Assembly: GCA_023374045.1 (NCBI GenBank)
Contig: CM041778.1
Coordinates: 401,882,438-401,946,437, forward strand
Direction of reading: 5' to 3'
Source: Limonium bicolor
Taxonomy: Eukaryota; Streptophyta; Magnoliopsida; Caryophyllales; Plumbaginaceae
DNA length: 64,000 nt
Shown: positions 35,801-47,864 of the stretch, one piece after another
How the letters are laid out: each line of letters opens with the position of its first letter
How positions within the stretch are numbered: position 1 is the stretch's first letter
Program-made: the position numbers and the translations under genes
Notes under the pieces: model-generated
The model's database searches: none
What the model saw: only the letters and a program-made list of their open reading frames with translations
What the model was told of the DNA's origin: nothing

Positions 35801-37982
35801 CATGGAATTTTCGACACTCCCAAGGATGATTGGAGATCCAAGTTTCCTTCATGAAATGATGAAGAAAACATTGATTTAGAAGGTAGATTTTCGGACATAT
35901 GCTTAGGTATTTACTAGGATTTTCAAACAGAACTATACCTTAACTTGATCTTGTTGTTCCTTGAGTTGTTGTTGAATCAAGGTGACTCCCTTGGTGTTCC
36001 AATTAGCCGAATTCTTGCCTTAGAACTAGGATGAATTTTGCTTCAACACTTGATGGAAGTTGCTAGGAATTTGACACAAAAATGGAGTTTAAGGTTAAAT
36101 CTCCATCAATGGAGCTTGAAGCTCACAAGAAGAGATGACTATGGAAGAGAGAAAAGAGAGGGAAGCCTTACCAATTTTGGCCAAAAGATAGCAAAGAAAT
36201 GGCTAGGCTGCCGTGAGGAGTTAAGGGAAAGACAAGGAAGGGAATCTCACTTTTGACACAATAATGTCAAAGTTAGGCAAGCTTTTAGTTAATTAATTTG
36301 CTTTGATTCTTGGCTCCATAAAGTCTTCATTTTCAGCCATGCTTTCGGCCATATGAAGGAGAAAGAGAGGACTTTGTGTGCCTTTTGATAATAAGATGAC
36401 AAGGCAAGAATATTAGGAGTTAGGTAAGGTCATTTCTTTTGAATTTTCAATGCTAATCTTGTCTTGTTTCTCCTTGTAGGCTCACAGCAATGGGGTGAAG
36501 ATAGCCTCTTGAATTTGTTTATTGGAGACATGGAATCAAGCTTAATTAGGTAGGTGTCTTACTTTGATTATTATATAGGAATCAATCTCCTTTTTCCTTG
36601 GTCATTTTCAGCAACATTGGCTGGAGAAAAAGCTGATTCATTGACATATATTAGACTAATATCAACATGTGACTAAAGTAGATCTAGTTTTAACTTTATG
36701 TATTTAATTATATATCTTTACAAAAGCTAAACTCCTTCTCATTTGGTGCAGATTTTCGGTAATGAGAGACCAACTTGGACTGATATTCTCTTGTCATAAT
36801 GTCACATAGCATGTGGGAGGATGAGTCATTATATTCCATGACTTTACAAAAGCAAAATCCTTTGTTTATTGACTACAAATTTCGGCCACATGAGTGACCA
36901 TGTGGGATTGATTTTCAACTTGGTCTTTGTCACATTATATTACATTAAGATCATATTGTAACATTTTATAGGTCACACATTATTTGGTACATTTATTCCA
37001 AGGTAAAAGATGAAATTTACTAAGGTAAATGTTTAATTTTATAGTACTTTTTGACCAAATTTTCGGCCCTATTAGTGCTATGAGTTTAGCACTGGATTTG
37101 AATGATTAATATGGTCAATTAATCCCCATTTAATATTCCCAACTCGTGGCTCTTCAAAAACTTCAAGGTAATAGCGTAGAACGCGTTTTTACGGCACCCA
37201 AAAGTGTGTTTTGTGCTTTAAGGATATTTTGGTAAATAAGTTGTTCCAAAGAGTTCCAAGTGTTTATAAACATTTTTATGATCAATAATGATATATTAAG
37301 GTGTTACATTGAGTTTCATGGGGTTATATCAACTCATGACACAATTCCCGGGCTACCGGGACACTCCCGGACCATAACAGGAGCGTTAAGAATTTCCCCC
37401 CGAGCACTTTATGCATTTTTGTAAAATTAGCTTGAGAATTCTCTTTAGAATGATGAATAATGATGGTAGGAACTCTAAGAATGAATTATATAGGAGTTCG
37501 TGCCACTTCGGCACCTCTCCAGGGCATTCCCGGGGGTTTATGGGGGCCCATAAGGGTTCCTCCAAGAACTTTACGTTTAATTGAGAATTTGGCGTGAGAG
37601 CTTCATCTTATATGTTTAATAATGTGTTATGGTGCATTTGGAATGAAGTGTAATGGTTTATTTCATCTTATAAAGCATTTCTGGGTGTTTCCAGGGCTTT
37701 TCGGGCCTTAAGGGAGTCCCGGGCCTCTTACATTTTTACTCAGTTCTAGATGGGGTCCTATGTTTTAAGGGTCATATAATGATCCTTGATTAACTTTATA
37801 TGAGGTTTGTAGCTTATACAACTTGGTTAGCTTAAGGTCCGGCTCAACACCCGTTTTTGACCTTAAGGAGTTTAGGTGTGTTTTTAACGCCTAAGTGTTT
37901 ATGTGCTTTCTTAGGGATTCATGATCCCCCAAATAATATTTATTTCCCATTATTTAATTATTTAATGGTTAGGGGTATTTCA
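32860..37982 (-). mobile_element. LTR C, 5' LTR of gypsy copy 2
   Basis: About 5.12 kb, aligning along its length with LTR B. On the minus strand it begins TGAAATACCCCTAACC at 37982 and ends GGGGTGTTAGA at 32860 (the expected terminal CA is mutated). Its outer edge abuts a TRIM LTR fragment at 37983, so the edge is sharp. No promoter could be fixed by reading alone. The GC-rich cccggg patch is at 37345-37545. Confidence 0.9.
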
Positions 37983-38287
37983 CGTGCGGCCTGCGTGCCA
38001 GAGCGGACAATATCACAACGGCTGTTACAGTTGGTATTAAAGCTAGACCCAGGTTGGTGTGTCGGTGTGGACCCCGAGGGCGCTGGGCTCCCAAGGGGGT
38101 GGAGTAAATACCCTTAAGGTTTACTTCCCACATTGATTGGAGGGGAGAACAAATCACTCCTTATATGGGTGGGGATACCTCTCCTTGTTGTGTGGCCTTT
38201 TGGGGATAGGAAACCCCAGGAACAAAATCGTGCGGCCTGCATGCCAGAGCAGACAATATCACAATAGTGAGATACTGGCTGTTACAC
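37983..38287 (+). mobile_element. TRIM element (miniature LTR retrotransposon), left LTR truncated
   Basis: The right LTR ends at 38287 with GGCTGTTACA. Its distal part (cgtgcggcctgcatgccaga, then gacaatatcaca) recurs at 37983-38028 as the remnant of the left LTR, which ends the same way. A tRNA-Met-type PBS with two mismatches (TTGGTATTAAAGC) follows, then only about 60 bp of internal sequence, then a purine tract (CCAAGGGGGTGGAG) near 38092. This tiny layout without genes is typical of TRIMs. The upstream part of the left LTR is missing where gypsy LTR C begins. Confidence 0.8.
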
Positions 38288-39106
38288 CTGAACTCATGAA
38301 ACCACCACCACCACTGACGGCTCAACAACACTGGCACTAAATCGGCGCATCAATGTCATCAAAACCCCTCTCTCTGGCTTCCTAATTTTTTAGTGTGCTT
38401 CCTCTTTCGACGGCTTCACACAATCGATTTCAATCTCGCCTTATCCTCTTCGACCTGGTTGTGGTTACGCCACTTGATCATCGACACATCCTTTCTCCGG
38501 CCTTTGGGATGATGTTTGGTGGCGCAAGCTTTGGACCTTCCCTGACTTTCGGTGGTTCCTTTTAAGGGACTTGTGTGACAGTTGATTTAATCATCTTGTT
38601 GTATCTACTGCTATTGTGTGGTTTCACGGATATGTCTTCACCTTCTATTCTCGATGGTTTCATTTTGCATTTATGTTCGTTTTTAGTTCCATTTGAGGGA
38701 TTAATTTATCTTACGCCCAGGCTTAGTTTGGTCTTGGCGGTTTGTGGTATATATATGGTAATTTTTAGAGTGGCATTTTTAGTAAAAATGCCTAACCGCC
38801 ACATTGTGAAACAATTGTTTACAAATTAGGGTTGCAAAATTGTAGCGATTGATGTGAATAAATTAAATAATTTAAAATTTTTCACTTATTATTTGTTTTT
38901 ATAAAAATGTCATTGAGTAGTAGTTTTTATAAATTATTTACCAACACCACATTGTAATTGTAGTATTTCATTTTATTAAAAATAAGGTATACAATCTGAA
39001 TATTTAGTTATATGTACATATAGTAATATATAGGCGATATTTTTTTAACAACTAAATTGTTTATTTTTTGTATGGTGTAAACATTAATAAGTTCACTGAT
39101 TAATTA
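38288..39106. other. intergenic DNA
   Basis: No recognisable gene. The frame at 38575-38829 is rich in hydrophobic residues but matches nothing known to me. The rest is AT-rich. Confidence 0.5.
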
Positions 39107-39782
39107 CTCCCTCCGTTAAAATATCTGTCGTTTTAGAATGTGATACTTGTTCAATAATATGTCATTCTAGTTTTTTGACACACTTTCTCCAGTTTTAACC
39201 ATACTATTCAACATAAAAGTAATAGAGTAAATTACTCAAAACCCCCTTTAGGAATGGGGATAATACAGTTAACCCCCTTGTGTTTATCATAATTATTGAT
39301 AACCACCTTGAGGTTACGGTATCTATGACTATGAGCCCCTGAACTATAACTTTGTTATCAAAACGTTAACTACATGTTGACCCATCAGCTTAATCACATT
39401 ACTAATGCGAGCCAGGACAACAAAACTACTTAATCAACATCGTTTAACTCTCCCTCATCCCAATTCAGATGCATTTTTAAGGTAGGGTTGACGTTTTTCG
39501 GACAATAAGAATACTGATTAAGTAGTGTTCTTTGTCCAGCATGTCATTAATAATGTGAATAAGTTGATGGGCCAGCACACGGTTAACGTTTTGATAATAG
39601 AGTTATAGATTGGAAGCTCATAGTCAAAGATACCCAATCCTTAAGGGGGTTCTGAGTAATTTACTCAAGTAATTATTATGTAGATGGAAAAGTGAAAAGT
39701 AGGGGTACATGCGTCATTTTTTTCACTATCCTTAATAAGTGTGCAAGTTTGTAAAATGACAGATATTGTTGAACAGAGGGAG
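39107..39782. mobile_element. Stowaway MITE carrying a nested MITE
   Basis: Bounded by TA dinucleotides. The left end CTCCCTCCGTTAAAATATCT and the right end (reverse complement CTCCCTCTGTTCAACAATAT) are the classic Stowaway termini. Without the insert at 39225-39666 the element is about 235 bp. Its ends and TSD are plain to see. Confidence 0.88.
39225..39666. mobile_element. Mutator-like MITE inserted in the Stowaway element
   Basis: 442 bp. The left end GAGTAAATTACTCAAAACCC matches the reverse complement of the right end (GAGTAAATTACTCAGAACCC), and inverted similarity continues through 'ataatacagtta..' and 'gataaccacc' blocks for over 100 bp. It is flanked by an imperfect 8-9-bp duplication (aagtaata / aagtaatt). 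No coding capacity. Confidence 0.75.
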
Positions 39783-40149
39783 TATTATATTTTTCTTTTA
39801 TTCAAATGTGAACAAGTAGCCTGGAGTGTTAAAATGATGTATAGTTACAATTGTTGTTATCCATTGATAGAATTGTGGTTGTTAATAATGAAGTTATTTG
39901 TATAGACCTTAATATAAATGTTAACACAAATTGATTGTAATAAAAATTTGTTGTTTTCCTAGTTAATAAATTTGTATTTTTAATTTGTATATTTGGTAGT
40001 AATTTCTTTATTTACAACTTAACAATAAATTGTTTTAAAATGTAATATAAAATTTGTAATCGTAACAGAAATCAGTAAACGCACTACACGTAACTAACTT
40101 AACTAACTTGTTCATAAACGTCAGGGGGTCAAAATTTTGGGTATAACAG
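39783..40149. other. AT-rich intergenic DNA ending in an LTR-like edge
   Basis: No gene. At 40123-40149 the minus strand reads TGTTATACCCAAAATTTTGA, which looks like the start of a plant LTR running toward lower coordinates. The matching end was not found. Confidence 0.4.
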
Positions 40150-41462
40150 ATGTACTCTGCAGCATGCTACTAGATAGCTAGATCATCCATCCAAGAATCA
40201 GAAGCTAAGTAACAGGTCCCAACACGATATGCTCAAACTTTCAAAACAGAAGCGCATAAACATGCATAATACGTAAGTAAATCACCTATTCATACTTAGG
40301 GGATCATAACCTCACAAACAAAAGCCAAACCAGAGCTAAAGCGAACACTTTATCCAAAATCAAGTGTTGTACGAACTTGTGTCCGACCATGCATGTTTGG
40401 ACACAAGCCGAAACTTCACAAAATCCAAAATCCATAGTCCGAACTTGCGTCTGAGCTTGCAAGTTCGGACATAAGCCACCAAAACAATCATAATGGCATC
40501 TAAACATGTGTTGGACATGAATGTTCTGACACATTGCCGAACTCAAAAATACGAATAGAAGACGTGTCCGAACTTATGTTCGGGCTTACAAGTTCAAATG
40601 CAAGTCGAACTGTAACCCAGTCTTCATCCTCGCCTGCCGCCCAAACTTGCATGTTCGGGCAGAAGTTCAAACAAGGAAAATAGCAGAAAATCAGAATGCG
40701 CCGAACTCTATCCGGACTTGCATGTACGGATGGAAGTTCGGATATGACAGATATCAGAACAAAATTTGCAGCAATAACCCACAATTCAAAGTCTAATATC
40801 ACAACTAAATCTAAACGAAGGCAGAAGAAACCGTGGGCTTTGATGAAAAACTCAACCAAAACAGAGAGAATTGAACCCAAAACACATAAAAAATACGTTC
40901 ATCGTGAAGCCATGATTCCAAACTCCCCTTGGATGAACATACTCACCAAATCCGTTCACCACCTACCTCAATCGAAGAGCAGGAATCCACAACCAAAATC
41001 TGGACAGCGAACCCAACGACACAACCAGAACCAACACATCCATTGAACGAACAATCTCAAAGACCAAAATCAAATCAGAAACCGAAGTACTAAACCCCAA
41101 ACCAAAACCATAATTGGAACCACAAACCAACCTGAACACCAAAGCATAAACAACATGACGATGGATCCTTGAATCTACATACCCACAATAGCAAAACAGA
41201 CCAAGAATCACCAAGATAATGGAGAACTAAGAGAAGGAAAAGAAGAGAGAGGAGGAGAAGCGCTCAAAACGTCAGGGGGGAGAGAACGAGAAAAGAAGAC
41301 TTCTTTTCTTAATTTCCTTACCTTAAATTAAACAAGACCAAGAAAAAGATATCCTTGCCCCCACCTTCTCCTCCAAACCACCAAAGGCCTAAATGATTAT
41401 AAACCAACTACAATAAGATAACAAAATAAATCCAACTTTAAGAAAACCTAGACTTATAACAT
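40150..41462 (-). mobile_element. LTR (fragment) of a second gypsy family, palindrome-rich
   Basis: On the minus strand a putative PPT (AGGGGATAAGA) is followed by TGTTATAAGTCTAGG at 41462, as expected for a 3' LTR after an integrase C-terminus (41509-41740). The stretch 40370-40740 is filled with decayed 'gtccgaactt ... aagttcggac' inverted motifs also found, in better order, in the solo LTR at 55480-55810. The low-coordinate end of the LTR was not located. Confidence 0.5.
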
Positions 41463-41508
41463 CTTATCCCCTAAAAAGGAATTTCATCTCGCTGAAATTC
41501 AACATACC

Positions 41509-41740
41509 TTACTGGTTAAAAAGGGTAGGAAACTTAGACCGAAGCTCATCCTCAAGCTCCCAAGTCGCCTCTGGCTTCGACTGATCCGGCCACTGGACAT
41601 TAACCATAGACAGGGTCCGAAGCTTACGCACATCACGAGCTAAAATCCAAACGGGAACTGCCTCATAGGAGAAGTCCTCACACAACTGAAGCGGATTGAA
41701 CTCAATCACATGTGTCGGGTCACAACTGACACGTGATATG
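41509..41740 (-). pseudogene. C-terminal integrase fragment of a gypsy element
   Basis: The frame ends in ATWELEDELRSKFPTLF, with DPTHVIEFNPLQLCEDFSYE and PVWILARDVRKLRT before it. This is the tail of a plant Ty3/gypsy integrase. Above about 41740 the similarity stops abruptly, and none of the DDE core, RT or gag is present, so only the end of the element survives next to its LTR. Confidence 0.75.
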
Positions 41741-43738
41741 AACATATTTTGTTTGTAGTATGAACAATGGGCAGAAACACAAGAAACGGAGGAGTGGGTC
41801 ACAATCATGCTCGCATTGACCAGGGTATACTCTGAATCTCTACACATGAGGAGAACCACAATGTCAGTTAAAAAAATGTGTAGCAAGGTATTGGTTCAAA
41901 CCGACCACAAGTGAAACGAGACAGAGAGTTCCAAATGATCATGTGGGTAATGCGTAACCCTTGCCCATAATAAATCAGACTTGGTGAGCAACATACGGGT
42001 TACTAATTGGGTTGTGAAAACAATAAATCATTTCTGCTAGTTCTCCCTATTTGTTTCCCTTCGAATTGCCACATCATTACTGTCACTTGCTACCTACTTT
42101 TCTCCTTTAGCCCAAGAAACAAACAATAAGATTCAAGCCCTAAATGTCTTCGATTTAGAGTCGTGAATACACGAAACAAGAATCAACACACAAGCATGAC
42201 CAGACTAGAAGATTAACGGAGTAGAAAACAAAACCTATTTACATGAGTAAGAGAACATATTATCTGCAGTCATGACAATATTCAGGAAAACACTACCAAA
42301 AGCATAGAGAATGAATAACAGTACACTACATCTGACATACATGGTCACAAATTGATCATAAGTTGTTAACAGGACTCTCGGGTTAAGAGAAAATAGCCGA
42401 GGAGAAGACGATTGTTATCTGCAAGGAAATGAACTATGAAATACAGAGTATATGATATGAGCAAACTTGTTAGTGAGTTAGAGTAAATGTGGGATAAAAG
42501 AAAACAATAGAAAAGGGAAACGAGTAAGCCACGAGCAGGCTTGGTGCTGGCAGTAGGCACGCTCTGAGTTTATACACAAAGATAGCAAATATATCAGTGA
42601 CAGACTCAAACAACATGGTGATGAATCAATTTTCTTCGCAAGGCAAGCAAGACTCAGAAACCTTGAACTAATCAACTTGAACATACGCAAGTCAAGACCC
42701 CTGGGTAAATCTACTTTGCTAAAGGCAGATGTGACCCTTTTACCAACAAGTTTCAGAGGGAAAGTATAAATGTCGAGGGCAAAATACACTTGACCAGAGG
42801 AGGGGAAGAGCTGATGTATTCTTATCGAGAAGGAGCAAACACCCATTGTATTAAGCAGAAGGAGGAAAATGAATCTACTGTCAGTAATACTCATATAGGG
42901 GTAGAGTTGAATCTACATTTAAGGAAAAAAGAACATATAGCTTGAATATTTAAACATCGCCATTTCAATGAAAGGTGGAGGTTTACTCCACTTTTGCTTT
43001 ATAAGGAAAAATGGACATCGGTGAAACATTTGAAATCGGCAGAGATTAACTCTCTGTTTATTTGTAACCAAAAGCAAACCAAACTAAAGTAATGGCGAGT
43101 ACAGCACTGAAGAAACAAACAAGATATAACAGAGACAAATATACAAGCATCGGCACTTAAATACACCCACAAATCTGCACACCCATGCTAAGCTCCATTT
43201 AGCGGGCAACGTGCGAGAACAGAGAAGATGAGAAAATACGGTGTACAATTATCAACGAAAGTAAAAAAACAGTGTAGGGGAAGGTGGCGATTCGAACATC
43301 GAAGAGTGAATCCGGCAAGGTGGCGCCACCTTCACTGGGCCATCGCCAGATGTGGCTTATTTGGCAATAAAGAACGAGAAAAGGAGGGGGAATTATGAAC
43401 AAGGCCCAAAAATGCAGTAGAAATGGGAAAAAGTAAACGAGGAGGAGAAAGCCGGAGGTCACCCATGCCGGTGACTTACACTGGTCGAAGATGAGAAGGA
43501 TGCGAACTCGGGTGCGTGAAATACTGGCTGGTGAGAGATGTTTTAGTGATGTCGGGTGGTAGTTCGATGGACTTGTGTTTTCCCGCGGACGAGGGGGAGA
43601 TGAGGGAGTTCTTTGGAAGGGTGGCAGGAAGAAGATGAAGAATAAAGGTTTTATATTCTCCCGGTTTCAAATGTGTCCAGAGAATATAAAATGTTAGAAC
43701 GTTGTTCGGAAACATGGGAAATCTGGGTGGGTTTACTG
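41741..43738. other. no recognised gene
   Basis: About 2 kb of low-complexity, partly GC-richer sequence with short open frames (up to 138 codons at 42478-42894) that I cannot assign. A sequence at 43285-43365 with 'ggtggcgccacc' hairpins stands out, but no element ends were found. It is the target region into which the LINE at 43757 inserted. Confidence 0.45.
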
Positions 43739-43756
43739 TAAGGTTTTCTTTCTTTT
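43739..43756. repeat. target site duplication of the LINE, left copy
   Basis: TAAGGTTTTCTTTCTTTT, repeated exactly at 49439-49456 on the other side of the LINE. The 18-bp length is typical for L1 insertion. Confidence 0.9.
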
Positions 43757-43794
43757 CTTTTTTTTTGGTCAACAAATGGAGGCAGTGCCTCATA

Positions 43795-44505
43795 TTATAT
43801 AGTTCCAGTGAGCAATTGCTCTCTGGTGATTTGGTTTACAATACAGGGAGGTGGATTCTCCAGAAGGTACACACCATAATCTCTATGTACCCCCAATTTG
43901 GCAAGAGAGTCTGCTATGCTATTTACGCATCTAGGGGTAAAAACAACCCGCAAATCCCAACCAGGATCAATGAGATTTACACACTCCCTAATAATGGGTC
44001 TAAGGGGAAGATTATCAGGACATTGGTGAAAATAATCTACAAGCAGAGATGAATCTGAGCAAATAATAACATGCTCCAGTCCTTTTTCCTTCGCTAGTTT
44101 GATGGCGATCCGCAGGGCCATGGCTTCAGCATGCAGGGCGCTTTGCTTTCCAAAAGAGGCTATGAAACCCGCGATCCATACACCTTTATGATCTCTGAAC
44201 ACCCCACCAGCAACACCATTACCTGCAGAAACATTAAATGCCCCATCAATATTGATTTTGATATAGCCCGCCTCAGGAGGAGACCAAGTTGTTTGCCCCA
44301 TAAACCGTTTGCAGCTATCTCTCTGCAGATGATCAGAATACAAGGATCTCTCCATTCTCCATGCACGGGACTGTTGTAAGCATGCGACCACAACCTGTCT
44401 AAAGGGAAGAAAACTGAGATGTTCATTATGAAAAATCTTTTGATTTCTCCACTTCCAAAGACTAAAACAAATCGTAGCAAAAATCACCAAACCTTTACCC
44501 TTCAT
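43795..44505 (-). pseudogene. LINE ORF2, RNase H domain
   Basis: 236-codon open stretch ending at the ORF2 stop. It carries YIKINIDGAFN, GVFRDHKGVWIAGF, HAEAMALRIAIKLA, VIICSDSSLLVDYF and NSIADSLAKLG: the acidic residues of the RVT_3-type RNase H are all seen. Such an RNase H is common at the end of plant L1 ORF2. The domain itself is intact, but upstream frames are broken. Confidence 0.88.
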
Positions 44506-45185
44506 AAGGAAACTGCCTGATCTAGATAAATGGAAAAACAGCCAGTCCCAAAACTCCTTACCATAAAACGAAGACCGGTTGTTGACAGAATAATTCTATC
44601 CCAGATTCTCCTTGCAATCGGGCAGTCGCCAAGAATATGAATTGCTGTTTCATCAATCCCACAATAATGACAAGATTTATCTACAGTCAATCCCATCCTA
44701 AACCGTCTTGAATTGGTCATTAGTTTGTTATGGCAAACCTTCCACAAAAATAACTTTATTCTTTCCTGCACAGGCAATCTCCAAACATGCTTGAAAATAT
44801 GCAAGCCTTTCCTAACAGACCCCGTGTTCTGCCCAGAAATGAAATCATAAGCTGATTTAACACTATAGTTTCCATTGCTTTCAAACTTCCAATGAATAAA
44901 ATCATTTTCAGCTTCTGGAAACACAGTAAAACCACTAATAGAGTTTAAAACTTCAGTGGGTAAATAATCCTCAAAACGATCCCATAGCCAACCTATTTCA
45001 TCAGACCAAAAATCCGCAACAGACATAGATAAAAGATGATCAGGAATAGTACAGATGGCACGATCTATAAGATTTTGATTATCTATCCAACAGTCAGACC
45101 AAAATTTGATACACCTTCCATTACTAACTGACCAACTGAAACCATCCTGAACAAGATTTGCACATTTTTCCAGTTCACAGAGCAT
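44502..45185 (-). pseudogene. LINE ORF2, zf-RVT region
   Basis: Open stretch with HVWRLPVQERIKLFLWKVCH and CHYCGIDETAIHILGDCPIA, the zinc-binding region (zf-RVT) that follows RT in plant LINEs. It overlaps the RNase H frame by a few bases, which marks a frameshift between the two. Confidence 0.85.
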
Positions 45186-46822
45186 CTAGAAGTGTTAGGA
45201 TTTGGATACTTTCGAAGTAAAACATCTTTGCAAAAACTGCGGTACTTACTTGCCAAGTTCCACACAATCTTACCAAAACATGCTACATTTATTTATCTGG
45301 CCTTCATAACACCCAAACCTCCCTCATCTTTCCGTTTACAAACTATATCCCAGCCAACAACATGCATTTTCCACTTCTCCTCATTATGGCCCCAAATAAA
45401 GTCACGGCATATCCTATTAATCTTATCACAGATTCTGTTTGGGAGTAATTGACACTACATTGTGTAAACAGGGATGGAAGCAATACAACTTTTAACCAAA
45501 CACAATCTGCCCGCCATAGAAAGAGTACTACATTTCCAACCCGCTAACCTATATCTTATTTTAGATACCAAAGCATCATGGTTAAAATTTTCCTGTTTGT
45601 CATGCTTTAGAAAGACTCCTAGGTACTTACCAAACTTCCTAGTTACGGTCATACCTGACTCCATACCAATGATCCTAACCCTTTCAACACTCAAGGTTTT
45701 TGACAGCAATATAGAAGATTTTTCCAGGCTAACATCTTGCCCAGAGGCAGCACAAAAATCGGACACACAATCACACATTATTCTAACTTGACTAAGAGAA
45801 GCAACCCCAAAAAGTACAAGAACATCCGTAAAAAAACAGTGAGAGATAGAAATATCTTTTTTTTCCAAAGTGATAGGCCTCCATTCCTTCCTATTTACAC
45901 TACTGTTTATGATCTGGGAAAAGCGCTCCATACATAAAACAAACACAAATGGAGAGAGAGGATCCCCTGTCTAACCCCTCTACCGGTAGAAAAAGATTCA
46001 GAGAGGGAACCATACCACGAAATCTGAAAAGTCACCGAAGTTAAACAGCTCATGATTAGCAACCTAAGACTATCAGGTATCCCTATACAAGTCAAAGTTT
46101 CATTTATGAAGGACCAAGATAGTCTATCATAGGCCTTAGTGAGGTCAATTTTCATTGCTAAACACCCCCTCTAGCTTTAGTATGCTGCATATGATGGATA
46201 ACTTCCTGAACTAAGATAATGTTTTCACCTATGTTCCTACCCGGAACAAAACTGCTCTGGAAATCTGAAACCCATTAAGGCATGAAAGGTTTTAATCTAT
46301 TAGTAATCACTTTAGCAAGAATTTTGTATTGCACTTGGCAGAGAGAAAAGGCCGGAACTGATTTACCGAGAAGGGATGATCCACTTTGGGAATGAGGGTG
46401 ACCGTTTGATTAATATCGGCATCCAATGTCCGGGTTCTGAAACACTCTTGAACGAAAGCAAAGACACTAAGCTCCACTAAATTCCAGAATTTTTGGTAAA
46501 AACCCGCAGGAAAACCGTCTTTCCCCGGGGCTTTATAGGCCCTCATACTCTTGAGAGCTTTCCTAATCTCATCAAGGTCTACTGCTCTAGAAAGCCTCTC
46601 AAAACTATCCTGATTAAGAGGACAAAAGTCATGTCCTATATTAGTAATGGAGCTGCTATGATCCCTACTGAACAGATTTTGGAAAAAAGAGACCAGCATC
46701 TGCTTAAGTTTATTTTCATCAGTTACCCATTCACCATCTGAATTCATAAGCTTTGATATGTGGTTATATTTCCTTCTAATCCTGGTTCTAGTATGGAAAT
46801 AATTTGTGTTCCTATCCCCCAA
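45186..46822 (-). pseudogene. LINE ORF2, reverse transcriptase, inactive
   Basis: Recognisable RT blocks: KAPGKDGFPAGFYQKFW, TVTLIPKVDHP, KIDLTKAYDRLSWSF and GRGVRQG. At the catalytic box the family FADD reads FTDV (in CFFTDVLVLFG, near 45830), so an essential Asp is Val. Frames change near 46150-46300 and around 45950. The protein is inactive by both criteria. Confidence 0.9.
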
Positions 46823-46874
46823 AAATCCATTGGTCCCTTGATTTCTGTTTCCAAAAAACTTCTTCCCGATACAG

Positions 46875-47864
46875 TCACATATCTAATTCCTTTGAAAGTT
46901 TGGCCTCTAGCCCAACTAAATGACTCCCCTTTCCAGCATCAATGGCTCTCTGAATACCTCTAATCCTAGCGATGAGCCTCCTCTTCATCATCAGAACATG
47001 GCCAAAAACATACCGATTACAGCTATTCAAATGTAAACTCAGAGAATTAATAGATTCCCTAATGTTAACATCTTTTTTACAGTTGGCTATTACAGTACAC
47101 GAGAAATCAGGGTGAGAACACCAAGCAGCAAAAAATTTGAAAGGTTTGGGGCTACAGAGAGAACGAGTATTAGGACGGAGTACTAAAGATAAAGGGCTAT
47201 GATCTGAAGCGAATCTCGGGAAAATGTCAACAGTGGCCGCAGGAAAAATGTTATTCCAATCAACCGACCCTACAATCCTATCCAAACGAGCACACACTCT
47301 GCCATTAGACCAAGTAAAAGGGTTTCCCATAGAATTAATATCAATAAGACCCCTCCCATGAAACCAAGCTGCAAAATGCCTATCAATACCATAATTACTA
47401 GAGGAAGATCTACTTCTATCTGAAGCAAATAACGTGGCATTAAAATCCCCCCCCCCCCCAATGATCTAGGGTACATTATTCATGGGTTGAATTCGATTTA
47501 GATCGTCCCAAAGCTTATTGCGCAAACAAGCCACCGGCCTACCATATACCGCAGAAAACAAGAAAGAGATATTTCCATCATTTACCTCACAATGGATAAA
47601 TTGAGCATCACTACCTAAAACCCAAATCTGAACACCATTTTTCCATAGGATCCAGATCCCCCCACTGAAACCAACAGCATCAACACGAAAACACGAATCA
47701 AAGCCAAGCCTAGCACAAACAGATTCAGCTACTCTACCACTAATACATGGCTCAAAGATAACAAAAATATCAGGATGATGAATACGAATCAACTCTTTTA
47801 TTGCCCTATGAAAACTGGGTTTCAAAGCGCCCCTAACATTCCACAAGATTATATTATTTAACAT
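46875..47864 (-). pseudogene. LINE ORF2, endonuclease domain
   Basis: Starts at the ORF2 ATG at 47864 (MLNNIILWNVRGALK). AP-endonuclease-like motifs include HHPDIFVIFEPCISG with the catalytic Glu, GGIWILWKNG, NPFTWSNGR and the catalytic SDH (FASDHSPLSL). The domain is split by a stop and frame change near 47460-47476, next to a run of ten C on the plus strand (47450-47459). Confidence 0.87.

Noticed and set aside
40696..41046. 116-codon plus-strand frame
   Set aside because: It lies within the LTR of a gypsy fragment, antisense to the element, and has a repetitive Lys/Thr/Asn-rich composition.
42478..42894. 138-codon minus-strand open frame
   Set aside because: Low-complexity Ser/Leu-rich composition and no family resemblance; it stands beside decayed transposon DNA.
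43285..43365. Possible tRNA-like or SINE-like sequence with hairpins
   Set aside because: No box A and box B at the right spacing and no cloverleaf could be drawn; left unassigned.
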